Shown here piece by piece: positions 8,016-16,905 of a stretch of 64,000 nt of DNA. Every line of letters starts with the position of its first letter. Within the stretch, counting starts at the first letter, position 1. The notes beneath the pieces are model-generated. The model saw only the letters and a list, made by a program, of their open reading frames with translations, was not told the origin of the DNA and searched no databases. A program made the translations under genes and the position numbers. The DNA is from Chitinophagaceae bacterium (GTDB taxonomy: Bacteria > Bacteroidota > Bacteroidia > Chitinophagales > Chitinophagaceae): assembly GCA_016715365.1 (NCBI GenBank), contig JADKAM010000001.1, positions 1,054,001 through 1,118,000 on the forward strand. Direction: 5' to 3'.

Positions 8016-9533
8016 TTATTTTTTCTCTCCGCTGTTATTACCGGGATTTTGATTTTGTCTTTGCTGCTGACCTCCCTGGCCACCACCTCTGTTTGGGCGG
8101 TTGCGGTTTTGTCCCTGTCCACCGGATCCTGCGGATTGGTTTCCACCACCTTGTCTGTTGGGATTATTATTTCTTTGATTACCACCAGGGTTTTGTCCAC
8201 CGGATGCTGCAGAAGAACGATTCTGTTGTCCGCTACCGCCGGCAGGTTTCTGCGAACGGGTACCCTGGTTACTGCCTTGCTGCTGATTAGCTCCTCCACG
8301 ATTTTGCTGGTTACGGTTTTGTCCCTGTCCACCGGATTGCTGGTTTCCACCACCTTGTCCACGGGATCCTTCGGACCTGTTTCTTCCGGGTTGGTTGCCG
8401 CCTCTTTCCTGGTCCCTTCTTTTGCGGCTGGTTTTTTCCAAAGTTTTTAAACTGATCTGGCCAACCACATCTGCATAAGTAGGTTCTATTTCTTTTGGTT
8501 TGTTGCTCACCACTTCAACCGGTTCCAGGTCGGCAGGGCGAATGCCTTGCTTGTTTAACTCTTTTATTTTTTTAACCCTTTCAATGGTTAACGGGTATTG
8601 TTTGTTGCTGTCGGGCATGGTGTACCACATCAGGTTGCGGAAAATATCTTTCTTCACCAAAAAGGCACGGCTTTTTTCCATTTCCAGCATATCGGCATCA
8701 TCCGGAAAAAACTGAAGGGCATCCATATAAGTATCCAGCTCGTAATTTAAACAGCATTTAAGCCTGCCGCACTGGCCGCTTAATTTGGTTTGGTTGATGC
8801 TTAAATTCTGGTAACGGGCCGCATTGGTATTTACACTTTTAAAATCGGTAAGCCAGCTGCTGCAGCAAAGCTCACGGCCGCAACTGCCTATGCCACCTAC
8901 TTTTCCGGCTTCCGGCGGGCACCTATTCTGGCGCATTTCTACCTTTACTTTAAATTCGGTAGCGTATAATTTTATCAGTTCCCTAAAATCAACACGGTCA
9001 TCGGCAATGTAAAAAAATGTTGCCTTGCGGCTATCGGCCTGTACTTCTACTTCGGCCATTTTCAGATCTAGCTTTAGCTGGCGGGCCATTGCACGGCTGC
9101 GTATTAAAACCTGTGCTTCTCTGGCTTTCGATTCAAGCATTTTAGCAATATCTGCTTCGGTGGCACGGCGTAAAACTTTTCTTATATCCGGACTCTTTTC
9201 ATCAACCTTACGTTTTTTCATTTGCAGGCGAACCAATTCGCCGGTCATGTTTACCATGCCCACATCAAAACCACTCACGCCTTCCACGGCGATCATATCG
9301 CCTTTTTCGTAATGGTGTAAAGTTATATTTCTGTAAAAATCTTTACGGCTGCCGTTGTTAAAGCTTACTTCAATAATGCGGCATCCGCTTTCGGGATCGC
9401 TCAAGCGCAGGTTGGCCAGCCAGTCATGCACGTTCATGCGGTTGCAACCGCCTGTTGAGCAACTGCCATGGCTCTGGCATCCACCCGGTGCTCCGTCTTT
9501 TGAGGTTCCGCAACCTCCGCTTCCACATCCCAT
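8016..9533 (-). CDS. ricT: PSP1-domain regulatory iron-sulfur protein, RicT-like, with low-complexity tail
   Basis: 505 residues. A Cys-rich head (Cys3, 8, 19, 25, 30) is followed by a PSP1/RicT core (about residues 45-330) with the hallmark Cys motifs RCPPEAGKVGGIGSCGREL, CCSSW and CGRLKCCLNYE. RicT (YaaT) in Bacillus forms an Fe-S complex with RicA and RicF that controls RNA processing. The last ~130 residues are almost wholly Gly, Asn, Gln, Arg and Ser with many RGG-like and QNRN steps, which looks like a disordered RNA-binding tail and is far longer than in the Bacillus protein. The gene lies downstream of holB on the same strand, the order also known in Bacillus. The Cys-rich head may be a separate metal site. 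Confidence 0.85.
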   Translation of the reverse strand: MGCGSGGCGTSKDGAPGGCQSHGSCSTGGCNRMNVHDWLANLRLSDPESGCRIIEVSFNNGSRKDFYRNITLHHYEKGDMIAVEGVSGFDVGMVNMTGELVRLQMKKRKVDEKSPDIRKVLRRATEADIAKMLESKAREAQVLIRSRAMARQLKLDLKMAEVEVQADSRKATFFYIADDRVDFRELIKLYATEFKVKVEMRQNRCPPEAGKVGGIGSCGRELCCSSWLTDFKSVNTNAARYQNLSINQTKLSGQCGRLKCCLNYELDTYMDALQFFPDDADMLEMEKSRAFLVKKDIFRNLMWYTMPDSNKQYPLTIERVKKIKELNKQGIRPADLEPVEVVSNKPKEIEPTYADVVGQISLKTLEKTSRKRRDQERGGNQPGRNRSEGSRGQGGGNQQSGGQGQNRNQQNRGGANQQQGSNQGTRSQKPAGGSGQQNRSSAASGGQNPGGNQRNNNPNRQGGGNQSAGSGGQGQNRNRPNRGGGQGGQQQRQNQNPGNNSGEKK

Positions 9534-9832
9534 ATTGTTGGTAATTAAGAATTAGTAATTAAAAATGAAGAAGAGATCTTTTTGGCCGGGCGGCAGAATT
9601 ACTATGAAGCTTCATTGGCGTCGCACTCTTGTACTGTATTTCTATTTTCGGCCGTTAAAGTTCCATACTGAGCGAAGTCGAAGTATGGTTTGCCGTACAA
9701 GTGAGTGATCCTTCGACAAGCTCAGGATAAACTCCACGATGGTCAATATTGTTGAAAAGCTTGTATCAAAATAATATGAATACACAAACATCAACTCAGT
9801 TCAGTAATTCCTGTTCCCTGCTGCTCTCTGCC
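9534..9832. repeat. Intergenic region with palindromic repeat (CTGAGCGAAGTCGAAG type)
   Basis: A 299-base gap between ricT and holB with no reading frame I can support. It holds nested inverted repeats. CTGAGCGAAGTCGAAG (9668-9683) pairs imperfectly with CCTTCGACAAGCTCAG (9710-9725). A tighter hairpin CCATACT/AGTATGG spans 9663-9688, and an outer pair is formed by CACTCTTGTAC and GTACAAGTGAGTG. I recall sequences of this type as dispersed extragenic repeats in Bacteroidota; the copy number in this genome cannot be seen here. It may act as a transcript-end or mRNA-processing structure between the two genes. Confidence 0.55.
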
Positions 9833-11026
9833 TCAGTTCACCAAAATTAACGATTTGTTGTTAATAATATGATACAACCTGATGGAAAGTGCATGAAACA
9901 GCATTTTGGCGTTGGCATTACGCTCAATATAGTAGCTGGCTTTGTCTAATTCATTAATAATGGCCTCCTGCTGGCCCAGGTTGCAGAGTTTGTTGAGGCG
10001 GCTGGCAAAATCGTTGACCGTTGTGGGTTGTCCGTTGTCCGGTTGGTCCATTACTCTTAACCTTACCGCTTCTTCAAGCAGGTGAATAAAGTATTTGAGG
10101 AACTGCTTCTGCTTCTCCCGGCCCAGTTTAGCAGTTTCGTCAATCCATTTTACCTGGGCAACGGGCCCGGTGCGTATGATGGCATTCAGCCATTCCCGCA
10201 GCATGACTTCCCAATCGTCGTCGGCATGTTGCAATAATTGCAGTGCCTCCCGGTAATTGCCTTCGGCAAGAATGGCAATTTGCTGGGCTTTTTCAATTTT
10301 AACGCCGGCATTCAATTCCAAAGCAACTTCCACTTCTGCATTGGTAAGCAGTGGAATTTTTACCAGTTGGGTACGTGATAAAATGGTGGGCAATATCAGA
10401 TCCTCGTTTTCGGCAACCAAAAGAAACAAGGTATTTGGTGGCGGCTCTTCTATCAGTTTTAATAATTTGTTTCCTTCCTTGCCCAAAAATTCGGGCATCC
10501 ACATCACCAGTATCTTGTATTCGCTCTCAAAACTTTTCAGGTTCAGTTTGCGGATGATATCGTTACACTCGTGGGCGGTAATATTGCCCTGCTTGTTCTC
10601 TGCACCAATAAATTGTAACCAGTCGTACACATTACCATACGGGTTTGTTACAATAAACTCACGCCACTCCTTTATAAAATCGGTGCTGATGGGTTTTTCG
10701 CCGGGCTTTTTGGTAATGACCGGGTAAGAAAATGTATATCGGGATGAATGAGTTCATTTGCTTTTTTTACAGGCGGGGCAAATGCCGCAGGAGTCAGTTG
10801 TTTTGAGTTGTGTGTCTTGTGTTTTGGGTTCTGGTGCTGCAAATAAATCAACTTCAGCCGGTTGCGGTTTGCAGACAATATATTGTGCAAATGCCAGAGC
10901 CAGTTGCAGGGCGCCGCTGCCTTCCTTGCCTAAAAACAATAAAGCATGACTCAGCCGGTTGTGCCGTATCATTTGTACCAGCTGCTCCTTGGTTTCTTTT
11001 TGCCCGGTGATGGATTGGAATTGCAT
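9833..11026 (-). CDS. holB: DNA polymerase III delta' subunit (HolB), two indels
   Basis: About 398 residues. HolB is part of the clamp-loader that places the sliding clamp on DNA. The start MQFQSITGQKETKEQLV and HALLFLGKEGSGALQLALAFAQ (P-loop region) are followed by zinc-binding Cys residues (CGICPAC). The later part has KILVMWMPEFLGKEGNKLLK, LIEEPPPNTLFLLV and ILSRTQLVKIPLL, the DEAD-box-like and sensor 1 (SRT/SRC) regions. As given, the frame is lost between 10760 and 10725: the A7 run at 10755-10761 appears one too long and the T4 run near 10728 one too short. Correcting both yields CPACKKANELIHPDIHFSY and then PVITKKPGEKPIST, a normal HolB sequence. As holB is essential, sequence error is the likely cause. 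The tail at 9833 overlaps no other gene. Confidence 0.85.
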
Positions 11027-11075
11027 GGATGCAAAGATAGTTGAAGTAGGTTGAGTTGAAAACTCAGGACCAAAA

Positions 11076-11098
11076 CATTCTCGTCAGAGACGAGGATG
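11076..11098. repeat. Short palindromic repeat upstream of holB
   Basis: An inverted repeat CATTCTCGTC-AGA-GACGAGGATG with one wobble position, between the holB start and the glutathione peroxidase terminator. It is not followed by a T-run on either strand, so it is not a clear terminator. It looks like a small dispersed palindromic element. Confidence 0.4.
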
Positions 11099-11099
11099 A

Positions 11100-11132
11100 G
11101 AAAAAAAATCCGGCATTTATTACAAGCCGGAT
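11100..11132 (-). terminator. Rho-independent terminator of the glutathione peroxidase gene
   Basis: A hairpin ATCCGGC...GCCGGAT (11108-11114 with 11126-11132) followed on the minus strand by eight T. It lies 25 bases past the stop of the minus-strand gene ending at 11157. Confidence 0.75.
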
Positions 11133-11156
11133 GCAGGAATAAATGTATTGATGTGT

Positions 11157-11684
11157 TTATAATTTACTTACAATCTCCTCACTCATCGGCTTCACTTTAC
11201 TTTTATAATGTCCAATGAGTTTTCCATTTTCGTCCAGTAAAAATTTATTAAAATTCCAGGATACTTTTGCATCCATCACCCCATTCTCAGTTTTATTGCA
11301 AAGCCACTTGTAAATGGCTGCCATATCTTTTCCTTTTACAGATATTTTTGCCGCCATGGGAAATGTAACACCGTAATTTTTTTTGCAAAAGGCTTCAATG
11401 GTTTCATTGCTGCCGGGCTCCTGCGAAAAGAAGTTGTTGGCCGGAAAGCCAATAATCACCAGCTTTCCATCATATTTTTTATACAATGCTTCCAGGTCTT
11501 CGTATTGCGGGGTAAAGCCGCATTTGCTGGCTGTGTTTACAATTAAAATTTTCTTTCCTTTAAAATCGGCAAAGTCAATGGTGCCGCCATTTAATGATGG
11601 TACTTTAAAATCGTAAATGGATTTGGTTTGCAGGGGTGTAAAAAAACTGCCTGCTAAAAAAGCAATAGCTAAAAGCTTTATCAT
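11157..11684 (-). CDS. Glutathione/thioredoxin peroxidase (exported)
   Basis: 175 residues with an N-terminal hydrophobic signal (residues 1-19), so probably exported. The peroxidatic Cys55 is in NTASKCGFTPQYE, Gln88 in SQEPGSN and the Trp-Asn pair in VSWNFNKF. A further Cys100 in AFCKKNYGV is at a plausible place for a resolving cysteine, suggesting a thioredoxin-type two-Cys enzyme rather than a glutathione-using one. The role is reduction of hydrogen peroxide or lipid peroxides. It shares most of its sequence with the gene at 12210-12770, and the two flank a small lipoprotein gene on the same strand (30-base spacing), so this looks like a duplicated pair in one operon. Confidence 0.9.
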   Translation of the reverse strand: MIKLLAIAFLAGSFFTPLQTKSIYDFKVPSLNGGTIDFADFKGKKILIVNTASKCGFTPQYEDLEALYKKYDGKLVIIGFPANNFFSQEPGSNETIEAFCKKNYGVTFPMAAKISVKGKDMAAIYKWLCNKTENGVMDAKVSWNFNKFLLDENGKLIGHYKSKVKPMSEEIVSKL

Positions 11685-11713
11685 CTTTAAAATTTAGATA
11701 AATGGGAGTTACT

Positions 11714-12181
11714 TTATTTTATGTCCGGAAGCCGTGTGACATCTTCAATATGAATAAGCGTTAACTTCCAGTTGTTGTCGGGTTGTTTAGACCAGACAAG
11801 CGTGTAATTACCTTTCTCTTTTAAAACCGGCCCGCCTGGCGGTGTCAGGTCAAGGGTATAAGTACCGCCATCGTAAGCAATGTTTTCATTTACATCTTTT
11901 ATGGAAGAAATGGTTTTAATATTACTCAAAACTTTTACGCCACCACTAATCCAATTTTTAGCAATAGCATCAGTGCCTGTGTGTATTAATGAGTCGTTCA
12001 TTACTACAGCATTGCCGGCAATGGTTTTCATAATGGCAACAGAGTCTTTATTATTCCACCCTTGCAGAAAAGCAGCGTTTAACGAATCAATATTAACAGA
12101 TGCAGGTTGGGTTGCTTTATCAGCCTGTTGATTACAACTGATAATGGCAACACAGGTAATAAGTGTCAGTAATTGTTTCAT
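11714..12181 (-). CDS. DUF4440/SnoaL-like lipoprotein
   Basis: 155 residues. Lipoprotein signal MKQLLTLITCVAIISC with the lipidated Cys at 16. The rest fits the NTF2-like cone fold: DSLNAAFLQGWNNKDSVAIMKTIAGNAVVMNDS opens the domain, and LVWSKQPDNNWKLTLIHIED is the typical C-terminal strand pair of DUF4440/SnoaL-like proteins. No catalytic residues can be identified; members bind small molecules or act as isomerases. It lies between two glutathione peroxidase paralogues with gaps of 28 and 29 bases, which suggests co-transcription and a link to oxidative stress, an inference from position only. Confidence 0.75.
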   Translation of the reverse strand: MKQLLTLITCVAIISCNQQADKATQPASVNIDSLNAAFLQGWNNKDSVAIMKTIAGNAVVMNDSLIHTGTDAIAKNWISGGVKVLSNIKTISSIKDVNENIAYDGGTYTLDLTPPGGPVLKEKGNYTLVWSKQPDNNWKLTLIHIEDVTRLPDIK

Positions 12182-12209
12182 GTAGTTTCATTTACAGTTA
12201 TTCAGCATT

Positions 12210-12770
12210 CTATAATTTGCCAGTGATCTCTTCACTCATTGGCTCAACCTTACTTGGAAAGTATTGAATTAAAGTTCCTTTTTCATCCAGTAAAAATTTG
12301 CCGAAATTCCATTTTATCTCTGCATCAGTAACACCATTTTCTGTTTTATTGCATAGCCATTTAAAAATGGGAGCTGTATCATCACCTTTTACAGAAACCT
12401 TGGCTGCCATGGGGAAAGTTACCCCATAATTCCTTTTACAGAAAACTGCGATGGAATCATTGCTGCCGGGCTCCTGTCCGCCAAAATTATTTGCCGGGAA
12501 ACCAACGATTACCAATTTGTCTTTATAGGTATCATATAATTTTTGTAAGCCTTCGTATTGTTTTGTATAGCCACATTTGCTGGCTGTGTTTACGATCAAT
12601 ATTTTTTTGCCTTTGAATTTTGAAAAATCAATGGTACCTCCTTCAAGGCCCTCAACTTTAAAGTTGAGGATAGAGTTTTGTGCAGCGGTAAACTCTGTCT
12701 GCGCTGTTACTTTGTTTGTTTGCAGTAAACCGGAAAGAAAGATTGTGGTAATGGCAATTAACTTTAGCAT
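12210..12770 (-). CDS. Glutathione/thioredoxin peroxidase (exported), paralogue
   Basis: 186 residues with a signal peptide ending near VTAQ (residue 24). Peroxidatic Cys66 in NTASKCGYTKQYE, Gln99 in FGGQEPGSN, possible resolving Cys111 in VFCKRNYGV, and Trp-Asn in IKWNFGKF. It is closely related to the peroxidase at 11157-11684 across the catalytic core, including the shared end SKVEPMSEEITGKL versus SKVKPMSEEIVSKL, so the pair arose by duplication. It is the first gene of the three-gene minus-strand group. The upstream region holds a palindromic repeat rather than an obvious promoter. Confidence 0.9.
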   Translation of the reverse strand: MLKLIAITTIFLSGLLQTNKVTAQTEFTAAQNSILNFKVEGLEGGTIDFSKFKGKKILIVNTASKCGYTKQYEGLQKLYDTYKDKLVIVGFPANNFGGQEPGSNDSIAVFCKRNYGVTFPMAAKVSVKGDDTAPIFKWLCNKTENGVTDAEIKWNFGKFLLDEKGTLIQYFPSKVEPMSEEITGKL

Positions 12771-12785
12771 AATGTTTTTTTTAAG

Positions 12786-12836
12786 GCCTTACCCCTACCT
12801 GGCCCCCCTCTATCTCTCCCGAAAGGGGAGGAAATG
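12786..12836. repeat. C-rich/G-rich extragenic repeat
   Basis: A C-rich run (CCTGGCCCCCCTCTATCTC) followed by CCCGAAAGGGGAGGAAATGG, which can fold as CTCCC...GGGGAG. I recall similar pieces as common dispersed elements in Bacteroidota. It lies just upstream of the peroxidase start. A second piece of the same style is at 12930-12966. Confidence 0.45.
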
Positions 12837-12929
12837 GAGAAGATCAAGTTTGAGATATTAGCGATGATTGTGGTTTAATTTATTTGTAACATTCTAATTT
12901 AATAATTGTTTAATTTTTTACTGTCAATT

Positions 12930-12966
12930 TTGCTCTCCTTCCCCTTCGGGAAGGGTTGGGGCTGGG
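12930..12966. repeat. Second C-rich/G-rich extragenic repeat
   Basis: CTCCTTCCCCTTCGGGAAGGG followed by TTGGGGCTGGG, with a TTCCC-CTTC-GGGAA hairpin. It ends next to the stop codon of the minus-strand lipoprotein gene, where it could act as a 3' structure. It is related in style to 12786-12836. Confidence 0.45.
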
Positions 12967-14376
12967 TTATTGCTTTTCGTAGCAGCCTAAATCTGGTAGC
13001 CCAATATTCCGGTTTTCATCATCCAGGTCTTTTGGAAAGCCGGTTAAAGTTCCAGCATTTATTGCTGGGGATGCAGCATTTTTTGTGATCCTGAAATCGA
13101 AAATGTTTTTGGTTACATTAATACTATCGAAGGCAGGATCAGCATTTCTGATATTGCCAGTTAACGTGCTGTTGGAAGGATCGGCTGCAGAGCGGTACAT
13201 ATTTTTTTCAAATAACACAGTAAAGGGATTTGCGCCCTGTTTAATAACTGACAGTTCGTTGGTCACAATACCTTCGTCGCCCCAAAAAATATTGTTGCGG
13301 AAAACAGCATGTAAGTCGGCCGTTAAAGTACCGCCTGCCTGCTGCGTAAAATTAGTTATGCTGAGCATCGGGTTTTTGTGGGTGATAAAATCTGTTGAAT
13401 ATGCTGCTACAGTACAATGGGTGAAATTATAAATGCCACCATAATTTAAAATGATATTGCTGCCGCAATTGCTTATTAAACAGTTATCGGCCTGCAGACT
13501 GCTGTTTACAGCCAGTATGCCTGCATCATAAGCATTGTCAATAATGCATTGGTGCAGTATAACTTTTGGATTGGTATTCACCGATGGCTTTTCGGTAACA
13601 ATAGCCTGGTAGGCATTTTTTACTACTGCATAAGTGAGCGTATTGTTTTTACTGCTGCCACGAAAATAAATACCGGGCCAGCTTGCGGACAGATCTTTGT
13701 AACCTTCATCCAGCCTGTCGCCGCTAAAAGTTACCGGATCGGCTTTTGTGCCATTAACAGTTAATGTGCCATCAACAATAAAAGGCGCATCGGCATGAGA
13801 ATAAATTTTGCAGCCAGGTTGTATGGTTAATGTGGCAGTGGTATCAATACGAATACTGCCAAGTATAACGTAAGGCAGGTTGTTTGTCCAGACTGTATTA
13901 CCGGTAAGAAGCCTGTTGCTTAAAAAATTTGCATTTTGTCCATAAGCCTGTAATTGTACATAACGATTGTTGCCGTTGTAATTTATGAGAATACTATCGC
14001 TGACTATAAAAGGAAGATTGGCTGCATTGGGGTTGATGGTTACCGAAACAAAAACATAAATGCTGTCGTTGGCTTCAATATCCAGGTTGGTCACTTCATT
14101 GGTTGCAGCGCCATCCACATTCATTTTATAGGCCGATGTTGCGCCACCCATCAGTTTTACTTTACCTAACCTGAGTTTTTGATTGTTTTCGTTGATGATC
14201 TTAAAAAATTTGGTGATGGAGCCGGCTGTGGTAAAAACGGTATCATATTTTAAAGTATCGGCAGTAATGCTGAGTTGGGCAAATTCGCTGGTGATGAAAG
14301 AGTCTTTTTTGCAGGAAGTAATGAAAAAGCAAAAAGCAAAATTTAAAAAGCAAAAAAGCGGCGTGATTCTCTTCAT
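12967..14376 (-). CDS. Right-handed beta-helix lipoprotein
   Basis: 469 residues. Lipoprotein signal ending ITSCKKD with the lipidated Cys at 22. Residues ~30-160 form a beta-sandwich-like domain (LSITADTLKYDTVFTTAGS...). From ~165 onward there is a repeating short-strand pattern typical of parallel beta-helix proteins (ATLTIQPGCKIY, GTLTVNGTKADPVTFSG, WPGIYFRGSSKNNTL, YAVVKNAY). It ends with NAASPAINAGT and a DLGCYEKQ ending seen in choice-of-anchor and parallel-beta-helix surface proteins. No catalytic residues are evident. The predicted location is the outer membrane surface or periplasm. It follows the comF-like gene by 16 bases on the same strand. Confidence 0.7.
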   Translation of the reverse strand: MKRITPLFCFLNFAFCFFITSCKKDSFITSEFAQLSITADTLKYDTVFTTAGSITKFFKIINENNQKLRLGKVKLMGGATSAYKMNVDGAATNEVTNLDIEANDSIYVFVSVTINPNAANLPFIVSDSILINYNGNNRYVQLQAYGQNANFLSNRLLTGNTVWTNNLPYVILGSIRIDTTATLTIQPGCKIYSHADAPFIVDGTLTVNGTKADPVTFSGDRLDEGYKDLSASWPGIYFRGSSKNNTLTYAVVKNAYQAIVTEKPSVNTNPKVILHQCIIDNAYDAGILAVNSSLQADNCLISNCGSNIILNYGGIYNFTHCTVAAYSTDFITHKNPMLSITNFTQQAGGTLTADLHAVFRNNIFWGDEGIVTNELSVIKQGANPFTVLFEKNMYRSAADPSNSTLTGNIRNADPAFDSINVTKNIFDFRITKNAASPAINAGTLTGFPKDLDDENRNIGLPDLGCYEKQ

Positions 14377-14391
14377 TTTTCAAATTTAGAC

Positions 14392-15096
14392 TTATTTGGC
14401 TGCGTAAGCAAGGGTAGCTATACTTAACTTGACACGTTCAATTCCAAGAATTACATGGCCACAGGCTTCCAAAGTGGCACCGGTTGTTACCACATCATCT
14501 ACCAATAACAGGTGTTTACCAGCCAATTCGTGCCCTTTTGCAACCTTAAAACTCTGTTTTACATTTTCCCATCGCTCGGTACGATGCTTACGGGTTTGGG
14601 TTTCGGTAGCCTGTTGGCGAATAACTGCTCCGTTCAAAACCGGCACATTCATTATAGCAGACATGCCATTGCAGATGACCGCTGCCTGGTTATAACCCCG
14701 TTTATGTTCTTTATCGGCATAAAGTGGCAGGGGTACCAAAGCATCAATGGAAGAAAACCGGCTGCTGTTTAGTAAAGTTCTTCCCATCATCTCGCCCAGA
14801 TAAAAACCAATTTCTGTATCGCCTTTGTATTTAAGCTGATGAATTAAATGCTGTATTAAAAATTCTTTTGAAAAATAAAACTGGCTATAGGCTGCAGTTA
14901 ATGGAATTCTTCCCCAAAAATATTTTTCAACCGGGTTGTTTGGTAAAGTTGCAAAACCGGTATGTGGTAAATTATGGATGCATTTTAAGCAGAGCAGGTT
15001 ATCTGCTTCAAGCAAATCAGATCCGCAACCGGTACAAACATGCGGGTAGAAAAGATGCAGGGTACTATTGACAATATTTTTTAGTTGGGTAATCAT
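14392..15096 (-). CDS. comF: ComF family phosphoribosyltransferase-like protein
   Basis: 234 residues. An N-terminal zinc ribbon with Cys21, 24, 36 and 39 (CTGCGSDLL, CLKCIHNLP) and a C-terminal phosphoribosyltransferase fold with the PRPP-binding loop LLLVDDVVTTGATLEAC. The middle has PLPLYADKEHKRGYNQA, a ComF-family signature. In competent bacteria ComFC is needed for uptake of transforming DNA; in others the family is also described as amidophosphoribosyltransferase-like. The gene lies downstream of radA on the same strand with 25 bases between, which fits a DNA-handling role. Confidence 0.85.
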   Translation of the reverse strand: MITQLKNIVNSTLHLFYPHVCTGCGSDLLEADNLLCLKCIHNLPHTGFATLPNNPVEKYFWGRIPLTAAYSQFYFSKEFLIQHLIHQLKYKGDTEIGFYLGEMMGRTLLNSSRFSSIDALVPLPLYADKEHKRGYNQAAVICNGMSAIMNVPVLNGAVIRQQATETQTRKHRTERWENVKQSFKVAKGHELAGKHLLLVDDVVTTGATLEACGHVILGIERVKLSIATLAYAAK

Positions 15097-15121
15097 CTTT
15101 TAAATAATTAGCCCTTACAAG

Positions 15122-16495
15122 TTAAAATAAATATTGATAAAGTTCTTCAACTTTACCCAACGGCACCACTTCAATATTAAATTTTTGTTTGCCCAGTGAT
15201 TTGGAATTGTACTTGCTGACAATGATTCTTTCAAAACCCAATTTCTCTGCTTCGGCAATGCGCTGCTCAATTCTGTTAACAGCTCTTATCTCTCCGCTTA
15301 AACCAACTTCGCCGGCAAAACAATAATGCTGGTTAATGGGCGTGTCTTCGTAACTGCTTAATAAAGCACTCACAATGGCAAGATCAATGGATGGGTCCTC
15401 TACTTTTATACCACCGGCAATGTTGATAAAAACATCTTTTACACCAAAATGAAAGCCGCCTCTTTTTTCCAACACGGCTAATAATAATTGTAAGCGGCGC
15501 AGATCAAAACCACTTACCGTTCTTTGCGGTGTGCCGTAAACACTTTGTGTAACCAATGCCTGTCCCTCAATTAATAAAGGGCGCATACCTTCCATGGTTG
15601 CGGCAATGGCAATGCCGCTCAGTTGTTCTTCTTTTTGAGTGATTAATAATTCCGATGGATTGTTTACTGCCCTCATTCCGGTTCCGGTCATTTCATATAT
15701 GCCCAGCTCAGATGTAGAGCCAAAGCGGTTTTTAAGTGTTCTTAAAATACGGTAAGCATAATGCTGGTCGCCTTCAAACTGCAAAACAGTATCAACCATA
15801 TGCTCCAGGATTTTAGGTCCGGCAATGGTTCCGTCTTTGGTAATATGCCCAATTAAAAAAACCGGGGTGTTGGATTCTTTGGCAAAGCGTTGCAGCTCTC
15901 CGGCCGTTTCTCTTATCTGGCTGATGCTGCCTGCGCCACTTTCAACAAAAGGCGATTGCAGGGTTTGAATAGAATCAACAATGACCAGTTGCGGCTTCAG
16001 CTTTTTTATTTCCTGGAAAATGGTTTGCGTATTTGTCTCGGTCAGTATATAAAAATTATCGCTGCCAATGCCGATACGATCTGCACGCATTTTTATCTGC
16101 TGCTCACTTTCTTCGCCACTTATATATAATGTAACAACATCTTTCAATTGTAAACCTATCTGCAAAAACAAAGTTGATTTACCAATGCCCGGTTCACCGG
16201 CAACCAATACAATACTTCCCAAAACAATGCCGCCGCCAAGTACCCGGTTTAATTCTGCATCGGTCGTCAGTATCCTTTTTTCTTCGGCACTGCTTACATC
16301 ATTTATCGAAATGGTTTTTTGTTTTCCCAATCCGGAGTAATCACGCCATTCATCTTTTTCTTTTTTGTCGCTCCCTTTAACAATTACTTCTTCAACAAAA
16401 GTATTCCAGTTGTTACAGCCCGGACACTTACCCAACCATTTGGCACTTTCGTAACCACAACTCTGACAAAAAAATGCGGATTTAGTTTTACTCAT
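15122..16495 (-). CDS. radA: DNA repair protein RadA
   Basis: 457 residues, normal length. RadA helps branch migration during recombination. Domains in order: zinc finger (Cys10, 13, 24, 27; CQSCGYES, KCPGCNNW), RecA-like ATPase with Walker A GEPGIGKST (100-108) and Walker B VIVDSIQTL (about 171-179), the RadA-specific KNRFG motif (255-259), and a Lon-protease-like C-terminal domain (GGIKVEDPSIDLAIVSALL, CFAGEVGLSGEIR). All key residues are intact. It is the first gene of a minus-strand set followed by comF. Confidence 0.96.
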   Translation of the reverse strand: MSKTKSAFFCQSCGYESAKWLGKCPGCNNWNTFVEEVIVKGSDKKEKDEWRDYSGLGKQKTISINDVSSAEEKRILTTDAELNRVLGGGIVLGSIVLVAGEPGIGKSTLFLQIGLQLKDVVTLYISGEESEQQIKMRADRIGIGSDNFYILTETNTQTIFQEIKKLKPQLVIVDSIQTLQSPFVESGAGSISQIRETAGELQRFAKESNTPVFLIGHITKDGTIAGPKILEHMVDTVLQFEGDQHYAYRILRTLKNRFGSTSELGIYEMTGTGMRAVNNPSELLITQKEEQLSGIAIAATMEGMRPLLIEGQALVTQSVYGTPQRTVSGFDLRRLQLLLAVLEKRGGFHFGVKDVFINIAGGIKVEDPSIDLAIVSALLSSYEDTPINQHYCFAGEVGLSGEIRAVNRIEQRIAEAEKLGFERIIVSKYNSKSLGKQKFNIEVVPLGKVEELYQYLF

Positions 16496-16905
16496 GGCGT
16501 AAATGTAAAATGGAAAAAGAAGAAAGAAAAATCAATTAAAATGACAACGCCGGATCATGTTTTCAAAATCAATAATTGAAAAAAGAAAAATGCAACGAAG
16601 AAAAAATATGCCTTGTTTTTGTATCCTGAATTTCAATTTGGTCTTACTAAAAAGTAAAAGGGTCAACATTTCTGCTGACCCTTTGTACTTACTAACCCAT
16701 TAAATTCTATTGCTAAATTACAAATTCAGCCCACATAAAAAAATAAATTTTAGGGGATGTTGATAAGTTGCAGGCGCTCTACAGGGGTATGTCTAATACT
16801 TATATCTTGCATCTAAATAAATGATTATCAATGTATTAAAATCATTTCGGCGTTACAAATCACCCCCATATTTCAAGGTTAATTTAAAATTAAGTTTCAA
16901 AAATA
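16496..16905. other. Divergent intergenic region with a hairpin
   Basis: The space between radA and the TonB receptor. No protein or RNA gene is supported. A hairpin AAAGGGTCA-ACATTTCTGC-TGACCCTTT lies at 16657-16684. It has no T-run on either strand and both neighbours point away from it, so it is not a terminator for either; a regulatory structure or a remnant of a small transcript is possible. Confidence 0.4.

Noticed and set aside
7886..8450. Long open frames on both strands across 7.9-8.45 kb (for example 7959-8450 plus)
   Set aside because: They are shadows of the Gly/Asn/Gln-rich tail of the RicT-like gene; their own composition is low-complexity and matches no family.
9833..11026. 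Two separate DNA polymerase genes
   Set aside because: The pieces are the N- and C-terminal parts of one HolB; the intervening 120 bases code for the missing link in other frames.
16657..16684. Hairpin as a terminator
   Set aside because: Neither adjacent gene reads toward it and it lacks a T-run.
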